A stretch of 64,000 bases of DNA from Sphingomonas daechungensis. Lineage in GTDB: Bacteria; Pseudomonadota; Alphaproteobacteria; Sphingomonadales; Sphingomonadaceae. The position numbers and the translations under genes are program-made. Location: contig NZ_CP060780.1 of the NCBI RefSeq assembly GCF_014489495.1, positions 124,001-188,000 of the forward strand, in the 5' to 3' direction. The notes under the pieces were generated by a model. The model ran no database searches, was not told where the DNA came from, and saw nothing but the letters and a program-made list of their open reading frames with translations. Of this stretch, positions 50,061-63,303 are shown piece after piece (the stretch's first letter is position 1; every line of letters begins with the position of its first letter).

Positions 50061-51074
50061 TCCTCGCCGGCCACAAAAGGCGCGATCAGCGATCCGACGC
50101 GCTCTGCTTCCTTCAGGAACATGTCATGGCCGTACAGGGAGTCGAGCAAATGGAGCTGAGCGAGGTCACCGAGCCGCTCTGCCAGCGTCCGGAGCTGTTC
50201 GGCAAAGACAAGCTGATCGCTTTCTGCGCCGATGATCAGACACGGCACCTGGATCTTCGTCGGGTCGACATCGTGCCGGTCGATCGAGGCCGAAAGGCTC
50301 AGGAAGCGACCCGGGCACATAACTGAGCAGAAAGCCTGTCCCGCGAGCGTAAATAGGCCCCGGCTCAGATCCGGAGAGGACGCCGTCATCGGCGATTCCT
50401 CCCTCAAACCTTTCCTGGAATTCCGCCGGTGTGCGGTAGGTCAGCATCGCCAGTCCGCGCGCGATGGACAGTGCCTCTTCGCCGCAGCCAGCGGCTTGGC
50501 CCAGGGCAACGACTCTCCGCTGAAGTTCGCGTGCTGCGGTACTGGTGGGATGCGGCCTTTCCGCAGCAGACACGATTACCAGGCGCGAAACGCGGTCCGG
50601 CTCCGCCTCGGCCAAAGCCAGGCCAACCATCGCGCCATATGAGGCACCAAGTATTGCTGCTGGACGATCGATCCCGATCGAGTCCAGGGCCGCGGCGAGA
50701 ACCCTCGCCTGCTCAGCCGTAGTCGGGGCGGACGTTCCGCTATCGTCGGCCGCGAAATCGACGCCGACGATGTAGAAGCCGCGAGGGTCAATCGATTGCC
50801 CCTGGCCGATAAGGTTCGACCACCAGCCTGCAGAACCCTCCGGCGTCAGCGAAGGAAAGCCGTTAGCCGAAATACCGCCGAGGACGACAATGGGGGGATT
50901 GGAGGGATTGCCGAGCGCCGAGGCGCGAACGGTGTCGCCAAACCGCCGGAGATCGGGCGGCACAGGAACATCGAACACCGTCAGAAGCGGGCGCGACGTC
51001 GATGGACCTCGGCCTTCAGAGGTCACCTCTTGCGCATTCGATGTGTCGAGACACGGCAGTACAGACAGCTCCAT
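50057..51074 (-). CDS. metX: homoserine O-acyltransferase (MetX family)
   Basis: About 338 residues when repaired, an alpha/beta hydrolase fold protein shorter than classic MetX. Seen are VLGGISANGF, the nucleophile Ser in ILGASYGAMVGLALAE, YVPGGRFLSLSASIDRHD and the catalytic His in LYGHDMFLKEAE. It acylates homoserine (succinyl or acetyl group) as first step of methionine synthesis. One break in a run at 50310-50312. A SAM riboswitch lies just upstream. Confidence 0.83.
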
Positions 51075-51136
51075 AACCCTTCCTTCGGGAGCCGGGTGAC
51101 ACTGCCTATTGAGCCCGCTTCGTTGCCCTTTCGGCC

Positions 51137-51225
51137 GCATCGCCCCGCTCGGGACTGCCACCTTGCCCGGGAGGGCAGGTTGGCGTGGGTCGTTGGCCTT
51201 TTGGCCGCCAGCCCACTCTTGATGC
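51137..51225 (-). ncRNA. SAM riboswitch aptamer (S-box/SAM-I type) upstream of metX
   Basis: On the minus strand a P1 helix pairs GCATC (51225-51221) with GATGC (51141-51137). Inside are ATCAAGAG, a P2 helix closed by GTGGG/CCCAC, GCCAACC, a P3 hairpin TGCCC/GGGCA, AGGTGGCAGTCCC and a P4 hairpin CCCGAGCGGG. This order matches SAM-I-family aptamers. It ends 63 bases before the metX start, so control of translation or of early termination in methionine abundance is expected. Confidence 0.78.
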
Positions 51226-51289
51226 TTCCCGCGGCCCAGAAGAGCCACGTTGGATCCCAAACTATGCTGCAGCGCAGCTTAACGTCAAG

Positions 51290-52027
51290 TTATAAGTTGG
51301 CTTCGCCAGGCGTTCCGCCCTCGAGGCCGAGGCTCCGCCGGGCCGGACTTGAATGACCGCGCATGAGCGATTCGGCAACATCCGGCTGACCACCATCAAT
51401 GGCGTCTACGATCGCGTGATGCTGGTAATGTCCTGAGAGAAGGATGGGATAAATCTCGTCTAGCGGAATGCGATTGAAGGCCACGACGTTGGGTGCGACG
51501 AACGGTATCGAATAGACCCGATGAATGAGGTCGCCGAGCAAAGGGTCCTGAGCGCCGCTGACAATCAAGTCGTGAAAGCGCATGTTCATGTCCGCGTAGG
51601 CATTCTCGTCATTCTTGACGACATGACCCTTGGCGAAAATCGCGTCGCCTTGCGCGAGCGTGTCCCGCAACTCCTCGACAATCGTCCCGCGATCTTCGCG
51701 AGAGGCTAGCTCGCGAGCGGCGTAGCCTTCCAGGACACAGCGGATTTCAGTAGCCCTGTAACTGTCCTCAACCGTGAAGTTCCGAACCGCATATCCCCGC
51801 TTTCCGGCAGGTTCGAGCAGTCCCTCGCTTGCAAGCGCCGGAAGCGCATTCCGAACCGGCGTTCTCGAAACACCGAGGCGCTCGGCAATCGCAGCCTCCG
51901 CTACGCGCTTGCCGGGCGGAAGGATTCCTTCGACAATCAATTCCCGAATTCGTTGGGCTACTCGACTGTCCACACGCCGCTCTTGATTGGATCCATGAGA
52001 TAGCTCCCCTCTCTCGCCGTCACTCAT
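51290..52027 (-). CDS. GntR-family regulator (FadR/FCD subfamily)
   Basis: Intact, 245 residues from ATG 52027. The winged helix VAQRIRELIVEGILPPGKRV and AERLGVSRTPVRNALPALAS is followed by an FCD all-helical sensor domain with likely metal-binding residues in MNMRFHDLIVSGA and SGHYQHHAIVDAI. It lies 43 bases after tyrA on the same strand and may be co-transcribed with the aromatic operon. Ligand unknown. Confidence 0.83.
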   Translation of the reverse strand: MSDGERGELSHGSNQERRVDSRVAQRIRELIVEGILPPGKRVAEAAIAERLGVSRTPVRNALPALASEGLLEPAGKRGYAVRNFTVEDSYRATEIRCVLEGYAARELASREDRGTIVEELRDTLAQGDAIFAKGHVVKNDENAYADMNMRFHDLIVSGAQDPLLGDLIHRVYSIPFVAPNVVAFNRIPLDEIYPILLSGHYQHHAIVDAIDGGQPDVAESLMRGHSSPARRSLGLEGGTPGEANL

Positions 52028-52070
52028 AGCCGGAGGGGAGAAGTCCAGTCTATGGCCCGAAGCTCCAAGC

Positions 52071-52990
52071 TCACTGTTTCTGTCGCCCGAAATCGGGAGC
52101 TGCAACGTCCTGGCCTTCGTAGATGATTGCCCTGCGGATCGCGCCGGTTCGGCTGAACCAATCGAACAGCGCCGGGCCATCAGCTTCGCGAATGGCATTC
52201 TCGAGGCTGCCCAGATCGGCGAGAAACCGACCCAGAACGTCGAGAACGGCCTCTTGGTTAGCGAGGAACACATCGCGCCACATCACCGGATTGGATGCGG
52301 CGATCCGAGTGAAATCGCGGAACCCGCCGGCCGAATATTTGATGACTTCCCCTTCGGTCACGGCCTCCAGGTGCGACGCAGTCCCGACGATCGTGAAGGC
52401 AATGAGGTGCGGCAAATGGCTGGTAATCGCCAGGACCAGATCGTGACGCGCCGCGTCCATGATTTCGACGCGCGCGCCAAGCGCGTCCCAGAAGCTAACG
52501 AGCCTGGCAATGTCGGCTGGATCGGTGGAGTCCTCAGGAGTCAGAATACACCAGCGATTGCGGAAGAGGCCCGCAAAGCCCGCTTCCGGACCGCTGTTCT
52601 CGGTCCCTGCAATCGGATGAGCCGGGATGACGACAGCGTCAGGGAGAGCCGCCCGGATTTCCCTCGCGATCAACCCTTTGCCGACCCGACATCGGTGACG
52701 ATCGTGCCGGGACGGAGGTGGGGAGCGATGGAGATCGCCGCCTCGGCCATGGCTCCGACGGGAACGCAAAGAATTACGAGGTCCGCGCCGGAAACAGCCG
52801 CCTCAGAGCCTTCAGCAAGAAGGTCGACCAACTGCAATGAAGCGGCCCGGTCGCAAACGTCCGCGCTCACGTCGAACCCATTCAGTCTCACACCCGGCAT
52901 CGCCTCGCGAACTGAACGCGCGATGGAGGACCCGATCAAGCCAAGGCCGATCACGGTAACACTCTGAAATGGCGGCGAAATGGAGGTCAC
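52071..52990 (-). CDS. tyrA: prephenate/arogenate dehydrogenase
   Basis: About 306 residues when repaired. NAD(P) motif VTVIGLGLIGSSIARSV, DVGSAKG and the catalytic His in VIPAHPIAGTENSGPEAGF identify the TyrA family. It oxidises prephenate (or arogenate) on the way to tyrosine. GTG 52990 overlaps the repaired stop of phhA. One break in a run at 52674-52676. Last aro gene of the operon. Confidence 0.87.
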
Positions 52991-53855
52991 GCCCGAACAC
53001 CTCGTCCGGTCTGGCGACCTTGGGATCGATATCCGACTGGCTCTCAAGTTCGGCGCAGACAGCCTCGAAATCATTCTCACGGACAATATCAAGGACATCT
53101 TCGAACCGGTCGATCACGAAATAGGTCTTCTGGAATTCGTCCGGGCGATACCGCGTCCGCAACACCCGCTTCAGGTCGAACTTGAGACGGTGAGGCCGCG
53201 GACTATCCAGGCTGTAGTGGGTTTCACCGAAGCTCGACACGATGCCCGCGCCGTAAATCTTCGTCCGTCCATCCTCGCGGGCCAGCCCGCATTCGATCGT
53301 GTACCAATAGAGACGCGCAACGCGCTCGATCTCGCCTAGCTCGACCGCCTTGAGTCCCAGCTTGCCGAGCTCGACCATGAAATCCGCGACAGCCGGCTGA
53401 GCCAGCAGCGGCACATGGCCGAACACATCGTGGAACACGTCCGGTTCGCCGAGATAATCCATCTGCTTGGCAGTTCGCATGAAGTTGCCGGCCGGAAAGC
53501 GGCGGCTGGCGAGATGCTCGAAGAAGACGTCGTCCGGAATCACGCTTGGGACCGCGACGATCGTCCACCCTGTCCGCGCACCCAGCTTCTCGTTCAGCTC
53601 TTCGAAGTTCGGAACACCCGGATGCGACAGGTTGAGGATGTCGAGGCCGTCTTCCAGCGCCCGGACCACCTTGTCGTGCAGCAAGGTCTTCTGGCGCGCA
53701 AAAAGGGTGTTCCAGACCCAGTGGTCCTCGTCCGTCAGCTCTTCCCAGTGCTGGGGCACGGTCCAGTCGCTGGCGGCACCTTCGGGCGGCTCGGCGCCCG
53801 CCGGAGCGCGGTGTTGATGCCGGCTCGGCTCCAGCAAGGTACGCGGATGGCTCAT
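52987..53855 (-). CDS. phhA: phenylalanine 4-hydroxylase
   Basis: About 289 residues when repaired. The iron site is complete: two His in DVFHDVFGHVPLL and Glu in YWYTIECGLARE; YGAGIVSSFGETHY is the family block near the C-terminus. It makes tyrosine from phenylalanine with tetrahydropterin and oxygen. As sequenced, it runs past its natural end; one base restored in a run at 52992-52994 gives a TGA overlapping the tyrA GTG. ATG overlaps the aroE stop. Finding this usually catabolic enzyme inside a biosynthetic operon is notable. Confidence 0.88.
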
Positions 53856-54704
53856 TGGTTTCCCTTGGGAATGAGAAGGTTGCGAAGCTCTTTGCCCGGT
53901 GCGGGCGGACGAGCTCCAAAGAACAGTTCGAATGCCCGGGCGGCCTGGCCTACGAGCATGGTCAGGCCATCCACTGGCAAGCCTCCGCCGGCGCGACCCG
54001 CTACAAGGAATGCGGTTTCGATCGGCGTGGTAACGAGATCGAATATCGTCGCCGCGGCGGCATGTCGCCCGACCGCGTCGACCAACATGTCCGGCATCGG
54101 TTCGGCGCCGACCATTCCGAGCGGGCTCGCATTGATAATCGCCGCCGCGCCTTCGAACGCCTGTTCGGCGTCCACGATCTGCACGAACTTCATGGTCGTT
54201 GAAGGAGCAAGGCTCCGCAGTGCTTCGGAACGCCCAGGATCGCGCGCAACCACTGAAATCCTTGCTGCGCCGCGGTCGGCGAGATAGGCGACAACGGCTC
54301 GCGCCCTCCCCCGCACCGATCAATGCGGCCGACTTTCCAGCGAGATCGAGAGTATCTAGCGCGGCCTCGATCCCGTCGAGATCCGTGTTGTGGCCGACAA
54401 GCTTCTCCAAGCCGCCCGCTCGCCTCCTTTCGATGCAGTTCACGGCGCCGACTTGGGCTGCCGAAGCTGAGATCTCATCGAGGGCAGGGATCACGTCGAC
54501 CTTGTGCGGGATCGTCACGTTGCAGCCCAGCCAGTCGGGGTTGTTGCGACGGTCTGCGAGGAACGGCTCGAGCTCGGTCGGCTGGACCTGCGTTGCTCGA
54601 TAATCCGCGTCGATCCCAAGTTGCTGAAGCCAGAACTTGTGAATGATCGGCGACTTCGATTGAGCGATCGGATCGCCGATGACTTCCGCAAAAGGGGCCC
54701 TCAT
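53852..54704 (-). CDS. aroE: shikimate dehydrogenase
   Basis: About 284 residues when repaired. The substrate site VIGDPIAQSKSPIIHKFWL, NVTIPHKVDVIP with the catalytic Lys, and NADP motif LIGAGGGRARAVVAYLADRG are visible, then NASPLGM. It reduces 3-dehydroshikimate to shikimate. One break in a five-base run at 54308-54312. ATG 54704 overlaps the aroB stop; its own stop overlaps the phhA start. Confidence 0.88.
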
Positions 54705-55794
54705 GGCGCTTCGTCCAGGAAAGCGGCAACGTCCCCATATCGACGGTCCCATCGACGAACGCCTTGCCGATACCGCGAGTCAGGATGAAGGTCGTTCGCC
54801 CAGCGGCATGCTTCTTGTCGCGCTCCATATTCGCGGCGAGTTCTTCTCCACGTCCCTGCATTTCGACCTCGGCCAGCGTCGTCGGCAGACCAGCGGATCG
54901 GAAATGCTCGCGAACTCTGCGTGCATCGTCCGGACCGCAGAGTCCGCGTTCGGCCGAGAATGCAAATGCCAGCACGCACCCGAGAGCCACCGCCTCGCCG
55001 TGAAGCAGCCGGTCCGAAAAGCCCGTAGCCGCCTCAAGCGCATGCCCGAAGGTGTGCCCGAGGTTCAGGAGCGCACGGCGCCCCTTCGTCTCGACCTCGT
55101 CTTCTTCAACGACCCGCGCCTTGCCAGCGATTGCCACCGCGATGGCATGGGTTCGCGCTTCCGCTTCGCCGTCGAGCACGGCCGGCCCATTTCTTTCGAG
55201 CCACTCGAAGAATTCGGGATCCTCGATCAGGGCATATTTGACGACCTCGGCGTAGCCGGCCCGCACCTGTCGCGGGTCAAGACTGTCGAGCAGCGACGGA
55301 TCGACGATCACCAGCGCCGGTTGGTGGAAAGCCCCAACGAGGTTCTTGCCCGCCGGGACATTGATTGCGGTCTTTCCGCCCACGCTGCTGTCGACTTGCG
55401 CCAGCAATGTGGTCGGCACTTGAACGAAATTGCATCCGCGATTGACGATCGCAGCCGCGAAGCCAGCGAGGTCGCCGACCACTCCGCCGCCGAATGCGAC
55501 TACATGATCGGTGCGCTCGACACCGTTCTCGATCAGCTGGTCGATTACGGAAGACAGCCCCGCCCAGCTCTTGCTCGCCTCGCCTGCCGGGATGACGATC
55601 GGAACGGCCCTGGTCGACCCGAGCCCCGCCTGGAACCGGTCACCCAGCAAGTCCCAGACAATTTCGTCACTAATCACGAGCAGGCGGCCGTCGCGAGCCA
55701 TCGGCTCAAGATGCCCGGACAGGCGATCGACCAGGCCCCGTTCGATCAGGATTTCGTAGCTGCGGCCGCCCAGCGCGACCCGAATCGTCTTCAT
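54701..55794 (-). CDS. aroB: 3-dehydroquinate synthase
   Basis: About 364 residues when repaired. Key blocks: VAFGGGVVGDLAGFAA, QVPTTLLAQVDSSVGGKTAIN, AGYAEVVKYALIEDPEFF with metal ligand Glu, and LNLGHTFGHALE with two His ligands. It makes 3-dehydroquinate from DAHP. One break in a run at 54733-54736; repaired, it ends DVAAFLDEAP and its stop overlaps the aroE ATG. It starts four bases after the aroC stop, a junction without overlap. Confidence 0.9.
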
Positions 55795-55798
55795 GAGG

Positions 55799-56853
55799 TC
55801 AACCGCACTGCGCCCGATGCAGCAGCATCTGGTCCGCAAGAACGAGCGCCATCATCGCTTCGACCACCTGAACTGCACGAATACCGACACAGGGGTCGTG
55901 GCGACCCTTGGTCACGATCTCCGTTTCCTGACCATCGCTGTCGATGGTTGGAACGGGCGTCAGAATCGACGACGTGGGCTTGAAAGCCACCCGAACGACA
56001 ACGGGCTGCCCGCTAGAAATCCCACCAAGAATGCCGCCAGCGTGGTTCGAAAGGAAGGTCGGGCCCGCACGCATGGCATCGGCATTATCCTCACCGCGCA
56101 AGCGCGCCGCAGCGAATCCATCGCCGATCTCGACACCCTTGGCTGCATTGATCGACATCATCGCGGCCGCGAGCTCTGCGTCGAGCTTGCCGTAGATCGG
56201 CGCACCCCAGCCGGCAGGCACGCCGTCCGCTACGCATTCCACAATCGCACCGAGCGATGAGCCGGCCTTGCGAGCTTCATCGATCTTCCGCTCCCACCGC
56301 ACGGCTGCGGCCGGATCAGGGCAATTCAACGGGTTCGAATCGATCGATTCGGCGTCGAACGCTTCCCGGTCGATCGCGTCCCCGCCAAGCTCGACAAGGT
56401 ACCCGCGGATGCTCACGTCCGGTACGATCAGCCGCGCTACTGCGCCTGCCGCAACTCGCACAGCCGTCTCGCGAGCGGAACTTCGTCCCCCACCCCGCCA
56501 GTCCCGGAACCCGTACTTCGCATCATACGTGTAATCGGCGTGGCCGGGGCGATAGGCCTTCGACACATCCGAATAGTCCTTCGAACGCGGATCCTCATTC
56601 TCGATCAGCAGGCTGATCGGAGTGCCTGTCGTGCGTCCTTCGAACGTTCCGGACAGAATGCGGACCTGGTCGCTTTCACGGCGCTGGGTCGTGAAGCGGC
56701 TCGCACCCGGGCGCCTTTTGTCCAGCCACGGCTGGATGTCCGCTTCGGACACCTCGATCCCTGGAGGGCAGCCGTCGATGACCGCACCGATCGCCGGCCC
56801 GTGACTTTCGCCCCAGGTCGTCACGCGCAACACCCGCCCGAAGGTGTTGAGGC

Positions 56854-56857
<4 letters not shown>
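55799..56857 (-). CDS. aroC: chorismate synthase
   Basis: Intact, 352 residues. Signatures: [59 protein letters not shown] and [20 protein letters not shown]. It forms chorismate from EPSP using reduced FMN. ATG overlaps the pheA stop. One of the few genes in this operon read without a frame break. Confidence 0.95.
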
Positions 56858-58685
<1,828 letters not shown>

Positions 58686-58689
<4 letters not shown>

Positions 58690-60523
58690 GCAGCGTTGGC
58701 GCGCTTAGCCTGATCCGCCACCATCGCTGCAACGGCGTGGGCGACGTCTAGCGCCTGGGCTTCGTTGAGGCGCGGATCGCAATGCGTGAGGTACCTGCGG
58801 CCTAGATCCTCGCGGGCTAGGTTGATGCTGCCGCCGAGGCACTCTGTCACGTCCGACCCCGTCATCTCCAGGTGGATGCCGCCTCCGTGGACGCCCTCGG
58901 CCTCGGCGATCTCGAAGAAAGTCCGGACTTCCTTCACGATATCGCCGACCATGCGGGTCTTGAGACCCTCCACGGTCCGCGTGTTGCCGTGCATCGGATC
59001 AATGCTCCAGATCACCTTACGGCCTTCGCGGCAAGTTATGCGCATCAGCTCCGGGAGGTGCTCCGCGACCTTGTCGGCACCGAAGCGGCCGATCAGGACG
59101 AGCTTCCCGGGCAGATTGTCGGGATCGATACGGTCCATCAGGCGGAGGAAATCGTCGGCGTTGATGCTTGGACCACACTTCAGTCCGACAGGATTGCCGA
59201 CGCCGCGAGCGAACTCGACATGAGCGCCATCCAGTTGTCGGGTCCGGTCGCCGATCCACAACATGTGACCGGACGTCGCCCACCATTGCTCGCTCGCTTC
59301 GTCGAAACGGGTAAGCGCCTGTTCGTAGTTGAGAAGCAAGGCTTCATGGCTCGTGAACATCGAGATCGGACGCGGAGGCTCCTTCAATCCGACTTCGCGA
59401 TGGACTCGCGGCAGGTCCGCGTAGGACGCGGATGCGTAGGCCTGCAGCAATTCGATGGTCACCTGCGCCTGACGATGAGCATCGAGGAGCCGCTTCGGAT
59501 CGGGAACACGAGCCAGAGAAGTGAAAGCCGGGCCGTTTACGGCGTCGCCCCTGTAGCTCGGAAGCGTGACCTCGCCGATCGTCTCGACGGGTGACGAACG
59601 TGGCTTCGCAAATTGTCCGGCAATCCGTGCGAGGTGGACAACATCGCTCCCGGCTGCCCGGACGATCGCACCCATGCGCAACAGTAGGTTGTAGGTTACC
59701 CGGACTTTGTCGGCATCGAACTCCGCGAAGCTTTCCGCGCAGTCGCCGCCCTGCATGATGATCGCCTCACCATTCGCGACCCTTGCGAGCGCTGCCCGCA
59801 GGTGAATGATGTCCGCGACCTCGACGAGAGGTTCCGAACCGGCAAGCCGGCGCTCGACACGCGAAAGCGCCTCGGGATCGGGATAGTCAATCAGCTGCTC
59901 GGCCGGACGCGATCGCCAGGCCCCGGGCGTCCAATCGGATTTCGGTTGATGAGCTTTGGCCTCCGCCGGCGATTTTGCCTGAATCGCGACATTCTCGGCG
60001 GATACGCGACCCACCGCAAAAGCGACATTTCGGCCATCTTCCGACTGGAGTACGTCAAAGACCCTGAGCTCGCCCTCGGTCTCCGGGATGGATTCCGTGA
60101 CGATGGCGATCGCTTCGCCTGCGAGCGCCGCACGAATGGCGTGTGCCTCGCTCGCCGCCCAGCGAACCGATGCCGCCGAGCCGAAATGGGCGCGAACGCG
60201 CGCCTCCAGCAGTTCCGGATTGTCGGACGGGCCAGGACGAGGTCGGTCATGGCCTGCGCCTGAAGACTGTGGGCCATAATCTCGCGCCAGACCTGCTCGA
60301 TCAGCATCGGCGCAGCGCGATCGGACCGATCCTTCAGCCGATCGAGGATCTGCACCTGACGCTTCGGCCGAATCTTCAGGTGGCGATCGCCTTCGGCATC
60401 CTTGCGCGCCGCAATATCGGCGGACGCCGCTAGCCGTTGCTCGATCAGGTCGAGGATCTGGTCGTCGATCCGGTCCAGATTTCCTCGCAGCGCAGCGAGG
60501 TCCTGCAGTTGTTCCTGGGTCAC
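58686..60523 (-). CDS. chorismate mutase fused to class II DAHP synthase
   Basis: About 612 residues when repaired. Residues 1-90 form an AroQ chorismate mutase ([31 protein letters not shown]). A further 80 residues ([40 protein letters not shown]) resemble the prephenate-dehydratase half of P-proteins. A linker rich in Ala, Lys, Gln and Pro leads to a class II DAHP synthase: [71 protein letters not shown] and [18 protein letters not shown]. One break at about 60226 lies in the first part; after it no stop occurs before the synthase. GTG 60523 is the start used; the synthase alone could start at GTG 60014. Confidence 0.75.
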
Positions 60524-60559
60524 GTTGGTCTCGTTCTTGTGCCGCTTATCGGTGCGGCG

Positions 60560-60620
60560 GTTTACGGGTCAGTGCGTCTGCAAAATCTCCGGCCGCCCGT
60601 AGGCGTACCGGCCCGTAAAC
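60560..60620 (-). promoter_or_regulatory. inverted repeat in aro leader RNA
   Basis: GTTTACGGG (60620-60612 on the minus strand) pairs exactly with CCCGTAAAC (60568-60560), enclosing the 3' half of the leader peptide frame. A second small hairpin, GCCGC/GCGGC, follows at 60558-60541. No U-tract is seen, so control may be at the level of translation of the first gene. Confidence 0.5.
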
Positions 60621-60691
60621 GAGACAAAAAAGCGCCAACCACGAAGCGACGTCGCGAAGTCCGAACCGTTGCTGTTCGCCGTGATGGTCAT
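60569..60691 (-). CDS. aromatic-residue leader peptide of the aro operon
   Basis: 40 residues, starting [12 protein letters not shown], with [16 protein letters not shown] (residues 18-33) holding one Trp, three Phe and two Tyr. It lies 45 bases before the chorismate mutase-DAHP synthase gene. AAGGGG precedes the ATG, though with almost no spacer. Such enrichment for the end products of the operon is the hallmark of an attenuation leader. Confidence 0.65.
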   Translation of the reverse strand: MTITANSNGSDFATSLRGWRFFVSFTGRYAYGRPEILQTH

Positions 60692-60784
60692 CCCCTTAAG
60701 GCTGGCGAAAGGCGACGGACATGTCAATATGGGATCCCTTTCAACGCATTGTCGAAGGTCCGGAACCTGATAAGAGCCGCCGCC

Positions 60785-61929
60785 ATGCCCGAACTCGAAG
60801 AGGCTTTCGTGCGGCCCTCCGCACTGATCGAGGCCGCGCGCCGGATCACCGTCAAGGTGGGCTCGTCGCTGCTTGTGGAGCCCGGCGGCAATGGGATCCG
60901 GAGTGAATGGCTCTCGCGATTGGGGAGCGACGTCGCAAAATTGCGGAGCGCAGGCAAACAAGTCGCCCTGGTCTCCTCCGGGGCCGTAGCCCTTGGTCGG
61001 CAACACTTGTCTCTCAAGCGTTCGCCGAAGCTCGCCCTCAAGCAGGCAGCCGCAGCGGCAGGCCAGCCGCTGCTGATGCAGGCCTGGGACAAAGCACTCG
61101 CGCAATTTGGGATCCCGACGGCGCAGCTGTTGCTGACTCTCGATGACACGGAATCGCGCCGGCGTTGGCTCAATGCCAGGGCGACCATGGAAGTGCTGCT
61201 CGGGAACGGAGCCATTCCGGTCGTGAACGAGAACGACACTGTGGCGACCGAGGAACTTCGCTACGGCGACAACGACCGGCTGTCGGCAAGAGTCGCGCAG
61301 ATGATCCAGGCGGACCTGCTCATCCTCCTCTCGGACGTCGATGGCGTCTACACCGGCGACCCGTCGCGAGACCCGTCGGCAGAACATATGCCACACATCT
61401 CCGTCATCACCGGCGAGGTCGAGGCCTGGGCGGGAGGGCTTCCGGCGCCGGGCTAGGCTCGGGCGGCATGCGGACGAAGATCGCCGCAGCGCGGATCGCC
61501 CAGAGTTTCGGCTGCGCGACCGTCATCGCTTCGGGACGCGGAGGGCATCCGCTCCGCGCGCTTGGCGATGGCGGTCGCGCAACCGTCATCGATGCGAAAG
61601 GGTCGCCCGCGCGCGCCTACAAGCAATGGATCGCAGGCACTCTTGTCCCGGCAGGAAGTGTCAGCGTCGATGCGGGGGCAATGGCCGCGCTATCGGCCGG
61701 CAGAAGCCTTCTCCCGGCCGGGGTGAAGGCAGTCGAGGGCACGTTCGAACGCGGCGTTTGCCTGCGCGTCCTTGGATCGGAGGGCCAGGAAGTTGCCCGG
61801 GGCATCACCGCCTATACGTCGTCAGAAACTCAGGCGATCCTGGGTCGTCCGAGCAGCGAGTTCGAAGCTCATCTCGGCTACTCCGGTCCTGACGAGCTCA
61901 TCCATCGCAATGACCTGGTGCTGATGTGA
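60785..61929 (+). CDS. proB: glutamate 5-kinase
   Basis: About 381 residues when repaired. The kinase domain has [51 protein letters not shown] and [15 protein letters not shown]; a C-terminal PUA domain spans roughly residues 280-370 ([17 protein letters not shown] to [12 protein letters not shown]). It phosphorylates glutamate in proline synthesis. One break in a G run at 61450-61452. Its TGA overlaps the GTG of proA. Confidence 0.9.
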
Positions 61930-63154
61930 GCATCCATGAACAGATCGCAGCGATGGGTCGCAATGCCCGAGACGCCGCCGACGTCCTTCGCGGTGCGCCT
62001 GCCGAACAGCGCAGCGGGGCCATTCGCACAATCGCGGGACGCATTCGCGACCACTCCGAGAGCATCTTGGCGGCAAACGCGGCAGACGTCGCCGATGCCA
62101 CGGCCCTCGTGGACAGGTTGCTGCTCACCCCGAACGCGTCGAAGCGATGGCGCAAGCGGTCGAGGCCATCGCCCATCTGCCGGATCCGGTTGGCGCAGTC
62201 ATCGAGCAATGGACGCGCCCCAACGGCTTGGAGATTTCGCGCATTCGCACGCCGATCGGGTAATCGGCATGATCTACGAGAGCAGGCCAAACGTGACCGC
62301 CGATGCGGCAGCGATTTGTCTGCGGTCCGGGAATGCCGTCATCCTGCGGTCGGGATCGGAGGCCCTGCGAAGCTCGCTGGCGATCGGGGAAGCGATTGCC
62401 GAGGCTCTTTCCGAAGCTGGCTTGCCGACCGGATCCGTCCAGGTCGTACCGACCCCGACCGTTCCGCCGTTGGGTTCATGCTCGAAGGGCTGAACGGTTC
62501 GATCGATCTCCTCATCCCTCGTGGCGGCAGGGCGCTTGTCGAGCGTGTACAGAACGAAGCTCGTGTGCCTGTGCTTGGGCACCTGGAAGGCGTTTGCCAC
62601 ACCTATGTTCACGTCTCGGCAGATCCGAAAATGGCCGCGGAAATCGTCCGCAACGCCAAGCTGCGGCGGGTCAGTGTTTGCGGCGCCACCGAGACCTTGC
62701 TGATCGACAGCGATGTCGCTCCCGACTGCTTCCGAGCATCGCAGAGGCGCTGGGAGGGTGTGAGCTTCGCGGAGATGAAACCGCGCGAGCAATCGTGCCG
62801 ATGGCCGCGGCCAGCGACGCGGACTGGCATGCCGAATATCTTGAACCCGTCCTCGCGGTGAAGACGGTTTCAGGTGTCGACGAAGCAGTCGATCACATCC
62901 GCCGCTACGGGACCGGTCATACCGAAGCGATCATCGCCGAGGATGCCGAGGCCGCCGAGCATTTCCTCGATCGCGTCGACAGCGCCATCGTCCTTTGGAA
63001 CGCATCGACCCAGTTCGCTGACGGCGGTGAATTCGGGTTCGGTGCGGAAATCGGCATTGCGACGGGGAAGCTTCACGCTCGCGGTCCGGTCGGGCCCGAG
63101 CAGCTGACGACTTTCAAGTATCAGGTCCGCGGAACGGGCCAGATACGCCCCTGA
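61926..63154 (+). CDS. proA: gamma-glutamyl phosphate reductase
   Basis: About 410 residues when repaired, starting at GTG 61926 (GTGA overlap with proB). Visible blocks: [57 protein letters not shown], the catalytic Cys in [12 protein letters not shown], and [18 protein letters not shown]. It reduces glutamyl phosphate to the semialdehyde. Four breaks, at about 62131 (C), 62260 (G), 62456 (C) and 62733 (C), make it the most damaged gene with the MHS and GH3 genes. Confidence 0.88.
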
Positions 63155-63303
63155 TCGGGATCCCGCCGCGGTGCCTTCTCTGGATCCACAGTTAGGAGTT
63201 AGGTCACAAATTGTATCCCATTTGTCACTGGACGTTGGAATTCCCCGCGATATCCTCCTTGCGGGTTGACGGCGGCGCATCATCCGTGCATTTTTGGGAT
63301 CCA

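Noticed and set aside
52812-54752. Apparent 646-residue frame covering aroE and phhA
   Set aside because: Created by base losses in aroE and at the phhA end; separate starts and stops for both genes are visible.
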